From NCBI GenBank assembly GCA_963556255.1, contig OY744614.1, forward strand, positions 323,572 through 387,571: 64,000 nt of DNA, given 5' to 3'. Below, piece by piece: positions 23,510 to 32,500 of the stretch (its first letter is position 1; every line of letters starts with the position of its first letter). A program made the position numbers and the translations under genes. This DNA comes from Allolobophora icterica. Taxonomy: Eukaryota > Annelida > Clitellata > Crassiclitellata > Lumbricidae. The notes beneath the pieces are model-generated. The model saw nothing but the letters and a program-made list of their open reading frames with translations, ran no database searches and was not told the origin of the DNA.

Positions 23510-26500
23510 AAATATAGGTGATTATATCCTAGCCTGGGGGATTATGTCCTACTCCGGGGGGATTCTGTCCGGGGGGATAATGTTGGGGGAATTATGTCCA
23601 GAGGGGATAATGTCCTACAATCGTCAATCGAACAGCAACATCCATTTCATTAGGGGGGAAACTTTTCCCCCCTGGCACACATTGGAAGAAGTCTGCTTCC
23701 TCCCCCCCCCTACATAGTAGGCCCTGACATAGTGTTACCCGAAACCATAATGTACTCATTCCATTAAAGAACCAATAATTAGACGATCAATCACATGAAT
23801 GCAGCTGTCTGTGTTTCACAGTTATGTTTATTGTCGTCGTCATTATCATCACACAGTACTTTAATAAAAAATACTGTTAAAATGGATATACCTACCAGAG
23901 ACATGCAAGGAGTCATCAGGTTGTCACTTGTGCCATCCTTTTAAGGTACTGCATCCTCGGCCAGAGTTTTATGGCCACAGTGGTCAATGTTTGCTAAACG
24001 TGTTAGCTGAAGTCGGGTGCAAAATCTCGATCAATCTGTCAATTTAATAATATTTCATTTATTTGTTTAAGTTAAAAGCGTTATTACACACACAGAAAAT
24101 AAATGCATTGGAAAATAAGCAGAGAATGATCCTTAACCCTCAGGCTACCAAGGTTTTTTTGCGACATCGGCTACCAAGGGGGGTGGTTACCACCCCCCCG
24201 GAATTTCGTGTTTGGTTTCAAATATCATATCATGTAATACAGCGTTTGATTCAGCATTCATTTCTGAAAAGAATGGTATATTTAGTTGTAAAATATATGA
24301 ATGCATCTCGAAATTATATAGTTTTTAACAAAGGCACCGGTCCATTTAACGATATCTGATATTATCCCACACAATTTGTACTTTTTGGATAAAAGAATAT
24401 AAATGATGTGGGTTTTGAAAATGAACTATGTATCCAAGAATATTCTAAATATAATGAGGCTTAATTTTCAACAATACAAACTATTCCAAAGTCTGTTTTA
24501 GTTACAGGCAAAAAAATCTAAAGGCATACAGCTATTTCAACATGAAACAAGAAATTATGTAATTTTTCCCGGCAGTCAAATACGTCAGTGGTCCTTGCAG
24601 TTATTGCAAGTTACTTCCATTGTTTTGTGCGAATGCTTCCTGTAAACCGGCTTCTTGAACACTTCACAGCACTGCTTTACTCTGTTAGCATTCTGCTTCA
24701 ACTGTTTATAGCCCTTCCCCATACCCAACCATATCGGTTTACGTTGTGATGTTGCATCAGTGATTTTCACACTGATAAAGCGTATTATTATTCATTATGA
24801 TAACTTCCGGTTATCAAAAGACAAACAACTAAGCAAGTAAATATAGCCCTACATTCCCTCTAAAGAATGGCATAGTTGTTTCTCTTCCAGAAAGAATAAT
24901 GAATACCTTTATAGTCGACAACAGCTAACAGCTGACTAGAGAAATTCCTCATTCCAAAAGTGGTACCTAGGCTATATCGGGTGTAACTTTTTTATGGCGT
25001 GGGATATCATCACGACTTTTACCTCAAAATGTGTGTAAATGGACCCCCTACAGCTACCTAAAATGTCAAAATTATATTCCATGTGCTAACAAAAATTTTT
25101 GCAGAAAAACGTAGGGGGGTGGTAACCACCCTCCCCCCCTTGGTAGCCCGAGGGTTAACTCTAGACACCATATCAAAGGTGTAAGCATACCACTAGAGAG
25201 AGTCACAAGTTTTGTTTCGAATCGCTGGCTTCCAGTCACGCAATCAAGTCAACAAATTATGAGTGTAGGACATTAACCCCCCCGGACAAAAGCCCCCCGG
25301 ACAAAAGCCCCCCCGGACAAAAGCCCCCTCCAAAAAGTACAGTCTGACTCAAAGTCTCATGTCACTGAATCAAGTTTGCAACTGAGAATTTCAATTATGC
25401 AATTTAGCCCGAAATCGACTCTTTAACTTAAAACGAAATAATTTGCAAAAATCTAACTTTTCGAGGCAATTTCGATTAGAAGCCTACTATGCAGAATATT
25501 GGCCGAGGCACGTTAGCTGTGCCGGCCTTAGGGTATTTCGGGCTCCGTACAGAGTATACTGTATGGGCCCCATGACACGTCAAATTGTTTTTCATTGCAA
25601 ATCACTCTCTTTTAGTAGATTGTTACCAAGTACAAGTCAAATTTAACTATACACGAGAATTCTGGGATATAGAGAAAGTTGACTTTCATTTTATTGCCAA
25701 AAGAGAAGATTTAATCGAGACTATAATATTATTATTAAGGTGTCTTGTTCATGTTAATTTTCTGTGACATTTCAGACCCCTTAAGTTGCGGACCCGTGCG
25801 AACCATGCGGTCACACGCGGCACGCCTCTAACGCAGGCACTGCACGTTAGTCCAACAGTTACTGTCGGACATGATTCAGATCGCAAAATTTCTAAATAAA
25901 TAGCGCGTTACATTGTTTTTTAACTGGTGAAGGTTCTAATTATATAAAGTTAACACAAATGTCAATAGTTATTTAGATGCATGCACTTACATTTTGTGAA
26001 TCCCGATTCTTCCAGCACGTGCTCCAGAGAAAAGGCCGGATGGAAAACGCAGGTTCCCTACTTCCTCATCCAGTTTACGCTGGTGCCCTGTTTTACTTTA
26101 ACAAGCTTAACGCGCTGAAACTTTAGAGAAATGTATTTGCACAGAAGGTTACCAGAGTAGATGAGAGGTAACGTTCACGGAAAACCTTTGCTTTGAAACG
26201 TATATCACCCGGATATGTTGTAAGGCCAGGCGGCCGTTGTATGCTTACGCATTTGAAAAACTCATATCTTTAAGGGCCCAGACCTGTTCGAGTAGATTCG
26301 CGCACCACAGTAGCCTAGGCCTCTAACGCGCATGCTGTAAGCATGGTGGGGTTTGCTCAGCAGCAGGATAAAAAATAAACTTCAACCCATCTTAGGGTGT
26401 TGACCAGACTATGGCACCTCCCTGGTGACAGTCCCATCTTAGACCAGATCTGCCGACAGGCTGATAATGGTCTATTTTCATCAGTTCACAAGCTGCTATA

Positions 26501-29500
26501 TGCCACCTATAGAAAACTCAATTCTTTTTCTATCCAACCAAGTTCTCATAACAGGGTCCTGAACCTTGTGGACAATTATATGAGGAAATCTTTTATAGGA
26601 AGAATGCTGTAGGCCTATTCTTATTAATTCTGTTTATGACTTTAATGTTTCCGCGGATCGTCAGCAACCGGTTTTATAAATATACTTACTTACTTACTTA
26701 ACTTAAATTCCACGCTTTCGGCGAGAGTGTGATAATCAATTTCTATATAGTGCGCCGTGTCTAACACGAACTGTCAATTGATTGTGCGTAATTATAACAG
26801 AGTACAATCATCGGGCACTTAGGGCCCTATAAACGTTCCAGTCAAATTCCAAAAGATAGGCCTACGACCGGGGAAAAGCACCGTTCGATATCTCCGACAG
26901 ACTGCTAGCTTAGGGCCTACAGGAAAACCAATGAAGATTTTCTACGATAATAAACATACGATTGACCCTGCAAGAAATTCTGGATATCGATCAAAGACCT
27001 AGCACATTGCTGTCCAACACCCAGAGACAGGATTGCTCTTGGAGATATACGTGTTGAGCAGAAAGCAACAACAGACATGATTGCCGACTGTTTAACAAAG
27101 GGACTGTCCAAATATTTAAATTTGAAATGCATCTTGGGCCTGGGGTTGCTGAAATAGGATTTTGCCCTAATTTTTCAGTGTGCATAAAGTTGGGGTGTTA
27201 GAATTAACTTGTTATACACATTCTAGGCTCTAGGTGGCGCTAAAGCAGGACTCTCTTGAGAACTATATGTACTCTACATCCTATCCGGGCTGATTTTTAT
27301 AATGGGAGATTACGGAACTCTGATTTAATCTAATAAATCCTGAATTTAAACGATGAATTCCAACAATAATATCCTGCGTGAAACGCGTGTGAATCACATG
27401 TAGGCCTACCCTATTCACACGTGATTCGCATTGTTCCATGCATGTGTAAAACTTTGAGCAGATAGCAACAACAAGCAAAACTAATTTTTCATGTTGCGGT
27501 GTTAGAATTTTCCACGTTAGGCTGATTCGGTTAATACGCCGGGATGCACAATATATAAATTTCGAAAGAGGAACTGTTTCTAGAATAATATAGTTGTTAA
27601 TCCAAGTGTGGATAATCATCATTTCATAAATCGTGCAGCCTATTTCTTGATAATTGCGTGACGCACTGGACGCACGTGCGTCCACCCACCAAATCAAATC
27701 CACACAATGATTAGGCATCGCACCGATATATGCGTGACAATTTTACCGTGTAATTTTGGTTTACCATACAGTATGTATAAATAACTTCATATATATAGCA
27801 GACAGAGGACGGGTGTGGATGGGAGGAGACGGGAGGGGTGTGCGTCCAATTTTTAAGCCTGGCGGCGCCTCTGATCGTAATCTCTAAACTTCTAAAGCGC
27901 CACTCGAAGGCCAAGCGCAGGGCACCAGCCTATTCACGAGCGCTCAACATCCAATCAATGCTGTTCAAATCCGAAGCAGATAACTGATGCATAGCCGAGG
28001 GCTCTATTATTGGAGCAAAGCCCATTAGCCAGGACTGCATATTGCTGCTGCCGATAAATGCTGGTTAAGTGAACTAGCGGCGTAGTTGATACGCCAATCC
28101 TACACTACCAATTTGCGGATGCTATTTCAGCAAAGTTTCATAGAATGCACACGTGTTCGGAAAAGATATACAGACACGCGCTGTGTTAGGACACGTTAGC
28201 CCAATTTGATTTCCAGTGTGCTGAGCATCTGTGCATTTTTAGCAGAATTACCAAAACACAAGTTACCTCTTTCAGCTAAAGTTTACTGAGTAAACTAAAT
28301 TTTCCCTTGCAATAGCGATTTTTTATAGTTCGATAAAGTTAATGACGACAACTAAGAAAATCATAGCTCAGAAAACTCTGCAGTTTTAAGAGTGTGCTTA
28401 CGCGTTCTGGTGACAGCTAGTGAGTTTCGGATAAGTTGCAGACACTTTAGTTGGGTGGATTCAATGTTAAGGAAGAGGGAATTGCAGTAATCGTTCTTTG
28501 ATCTGCAATCACCAAAATTATCGATCTGTTACTCTCTACTGGTAGATTCCCCATGGTATTTAAGCACTCTCACGTAACTCCTTTACTAAGAAAAGCAAAT
28601 CTTGACAAGGAAAGCCTAGCTATCTACCATCATTCCTTTCTATCTACGATAACCACAGCCTCCTCCTCCTCTTCCTCCTCCTCCTCATGTTCCTCCTCCT
28701 CCTCATGCTCCTCCATCATGCTCCTCCTCCTCCTCTTCCTGCTCTTCCTCTTCCTCTACCGCAGCGGACAGACCACAGGACTTGTCTATAGAAAGGATTT
28801 ATAAATAACATTAATATCATTTAAATAATATAGGAATGATATTATGATAGTTATACATTTCAGTTTTTTAGTTCACTTTTAATCCTGGTCTTCTGCAGCT
28901 AAACTGACATATTACGGGAACGAGGCGAAGGAGAGGGCAACGTCTGGAATGGACTCGTCCATTAAACCCTCTGGACCTCGCATTTGGATCGATAACCCCC
29001 TGAACTGCGAGAGTTGCCCTCGATGGGGCTACCTCCAACTCTACCACGTCTACATCCACGCCCCTTCATCCTCTTCCTCACGCTCTTCCGTTCCCCTACC
29101 GAGGCTCTTCCTGCAGATCTGGTCTAAAATGACGACCTTTGGTAACTACACTCTCAAGTGGCAGAAAAGCCTCGACAACTATGAACCAGGAAAACTTTAC
29201 AAGGTTTTGAAAAAGTCGCTAAATAAACTCAATCAATTATTCTGTGTTTTAACTCAAAAGTAACATTGGTCAGCTGAACTAATATTGCTTCAAATATAGG
29301 TCAGGTCTTTTAGAATGTAGGTCATAGGATACATCATAGGAAACTGATGGGTCATCAACAGTCACTTCCCATTCTCTCAACATCCTCTTCACCCGTTCGG
29401 CTTATGCCTTCTCCTCCTTCCCTCTTTCAGTTGATCTCTGTATATGTCTCTTTCTGCAGTGGCGTATGGAGCTGAAATGCGAGGGCCCAATATACCGCCC

Positions 29501-32500
29501 TTGGACACTTAATTTTCTATATGCTATTTTCTCTAAGATATTGCATAACGATCATACTACATAGGCTATTCAATTTTATTTGTGTAGTTTATAGGGGCCT
29601 AGCCTTTCTGTATTTTTCACCTTTCACTGTATTTATTTTGTAATTATCCGTTTTAGCTATACATTTTCAACTTACTGAAATTTATTTTATTACATAATTA
29701 AAAACATTTTATTGCATGACTTTCGACTGTCGCTGACTCACTGTGATATGTTAAAAGAAAAAGACTTCAATAAGTGATCATTTCAAAATTAACGACATAA
29801 TAATGCAGTCAATTTCTGTTAAAACCAGAAAAATTTTAATATTAATTTTAAAAAGAGGTCTAAACTAAGTGGAGAAATGCTGTGGTGGCGATATTGATAG
29901 TTTGTGATTACATTTTTTCTAAGTAATTAATTCGTGTAGATACCTATACATATGATATATATATATATATATGTATATTATATAGATATATATATTATGA
30001 GTATGAAGGGCGGCAAAAATCAAGAATATACTTTAAAGTTTCCAGTAGGCCTATGTAGTCTGTTACTCTGTTTGCTAGATTATGCGATTCTGCTCCCTTT
30101 ACTGCAATTCTGTTTAGTGTTTAATGTAGAGAATGTGATGTCGCCCCTAACGATCAACGGAAGCCAAGCTGACTTGACTAATGTGACGGTTTCTTCCTTT
30201 CCATATTTTTCTTTTTTCTCTCCTACTTTTCCTTTTTATATCCAAAATTCACTCTTTTTCTTTTTCTTTTACCCTATTTTGTCGCCCCTAGAAAAGTGCC
30301 GCCCGGGGCGACTCGCCCCCTCTGCCCCCCGTTCGGAACGCCACTGTCTTTCTGTCTCGCTCTCCCTCTCTCAGTCTCTGCGTATACATATACCTCTCTC
30401 TGACTCTTCTGTGTGTTTGTGTGTTTGCTTTTTGCCTGTTTTTTCTGTCTCAGACCGCCCTCCGTACCCTCCGACCGGAGGGGGCCTCTTTCCCTAAAAG
30501 TGGCAAAGAAATAACCGTGAACGGCGTGAAGTCATTATGATACTGTTTTGATACATCACATAAAAAATGCTATTGAAATATATGTACACTTTAGGGCGTA
30601 GGCCTATGTATACATAATATGAACCCTGTATATTGTATATTACCGCATTCCAGTTTCCGCATTGTAAGGGGCCCGGACGTAGGTTCGGAGGGGGCCACGT
30701 TCTTTGTTGCTACGGCTCTGGTCTGTCTGCCTGTCTGCCTGTCTGTTTGTCTGTCTGTCTCTGGCTCTCCCCCCTACTCTCTCTCTCTGCTGATACCATT
30801 TTAAGTCGAATCCGTTGCTGCTGCAGGTGGCTCCGGATGCGGGTCAGTTGGTCGAGGTCAATGAGATGGATCGCATCGGTTTCACAAGCGAAGGCAACGG
30901 AAGTGCAGTTGCCCTTGACTTTGAAGAAGAAGACCCTAATACGGCCGCGAAGGCCCATCGCACCTACTTCAGGTTGCTCTACCGCGACAACTACGTACTT
31001 CCGGCGGTCGGAGACTCAAGATGCGTCGATAACAGCGCCCTAAGAGGCAGATTCTCCATCGGAATCCAACTAGACAATGGTTAGCTGACTTTGTCCGAGG
31101 ATTCAGTCAATCTAATCATTACTATGCATTTATTAAGCACCTCTATCTAATTACCAAGCATCAATCGATGGCGTTGAGCAACTGTGAGTCAAGAACTTGC
31201 TCGAGGTCTCTATACATCTCAGAGGAGGAGGATCGAACCTGTGCTCTCTGCGTTACAAGACGAGCGCTCTAGCCAATGGATCAGAGCCGGTCCCACCTTG
31301 GGATTTCAGTAAGGGTATTATTAAATGAGTTGAGGACTCATCGTCGGCCCCGGCCTGACGGAAGAGAAATAAAGAGAGAGAAGAAAGAGAAATTATTAAA
31401 TGATAGGTCCTATTAAGTGACAGGTCCTATTAAATGATAGGTCCTATTAAGTGACAGGTCCTATATAATGACAGTTCTCGGTTGATGACCTAGACTTACG
31501 TGTTGCTCATCCAATGTCTTCAGCTCCTCCGCGTAAAGCAAGCGAAGTCTACCGCGGTCATGATCTCATCCGCCGCTCAGATTCGAAGTCATTTCCGCCA
31601 ATGATGGTTGTAGACGAGTCGGTCAGACTGGTCAGTGGAAAGGTGACCGCCTTCTACTTCCGGCTCGATCAGCTGACCACGGTCACTTCCGTCCAGCTCT
31701 ACATTTTTCGGAAAATCAGCAGCGACTGCTACACACTTATTTACAGCCGCAGCGTAATTCTCAATCAGGGTCCAGAAAAAACATATACCGTAAGATTTCA
31801 ATCTGTCTAACTCTCTGTCTGCATATGTGTCTGTCTGTCTGTCTTTTCTAGCCATTTCAACATTGATCTTGTGGTATGAGTATGTATGACCCAAATTATT
31901 TTCTTGCAGGCGACCCATCGTTACTTTGCAATATATATGGAATATTTCCTGGAAGTGATATAAACATATCTTATCTTATCTTATCTTATCTTATATGATT
32001 ATTTATAAAGCGCCTCTCACAGCTTAGACCATTCAGAGGCGCTGCCAGCGTGTCAGCCCCGAGGGAAAAGAAAGGTCTTTAAGCAGCGGAGAGAAGAGGG
32101 CGAGATCCCAAGCAATATCTTGCTACGGAGAGAGGGGGCAGGTCATTCCATAAGGAAGGGCCAAGGATGGCAAAAGCACGATGCTGAGCCATCGAAGTCC
32201 TTGCGCGAGGGACAAGTAGATCAAGGCGGTCAGCAGACCGAAGAGGGCGGGAAGAGAGAGTAGATAGACGTTTACGCATTAGGTCACATAGGTATTTAGG
32301 AGCTTTCCCAGTTGAGTCCTAGAGACCAGGTGAAGGACCTTGTATTGGATGCGGGAAGCAACAGGAAGCCAGTGAAGTACATCAGTCATAAAGGTAGTTA
32401 TGTGAGAGAAGCGAGGAGAACGGGCAATGAGCCTGGCAGCCGCGTTCAGAACAGACTGCAGAGATGAAAGGCGCGCTTTAGGGAACCCAGCAAACAATGA

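Larger units (their letters stand above)
16072..28394. mobile_element. 12.3 kb composite insertion in intron 1 of paralogue 2
   Basis: Units 1 and 3 read continuously GATACAATGGTGCTTAGGCG, whereas unit 2 is interrupted between GGTGC and TGCTTACGCG. The inserted block begins CACTCTTAAA and ends TTTAAGAGTG, a 10-bp terminal inverted repeat extending to 12 of 14 matches. No clean target duplication is visible beyond TGC. Inside are tandem repeats, LINE, SINE, piggyBac, fold-back and copia relics. It may be one large element with nested insertions or a transferred genomic block; I cannot assign a superfamily. Confidence 0.6.
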
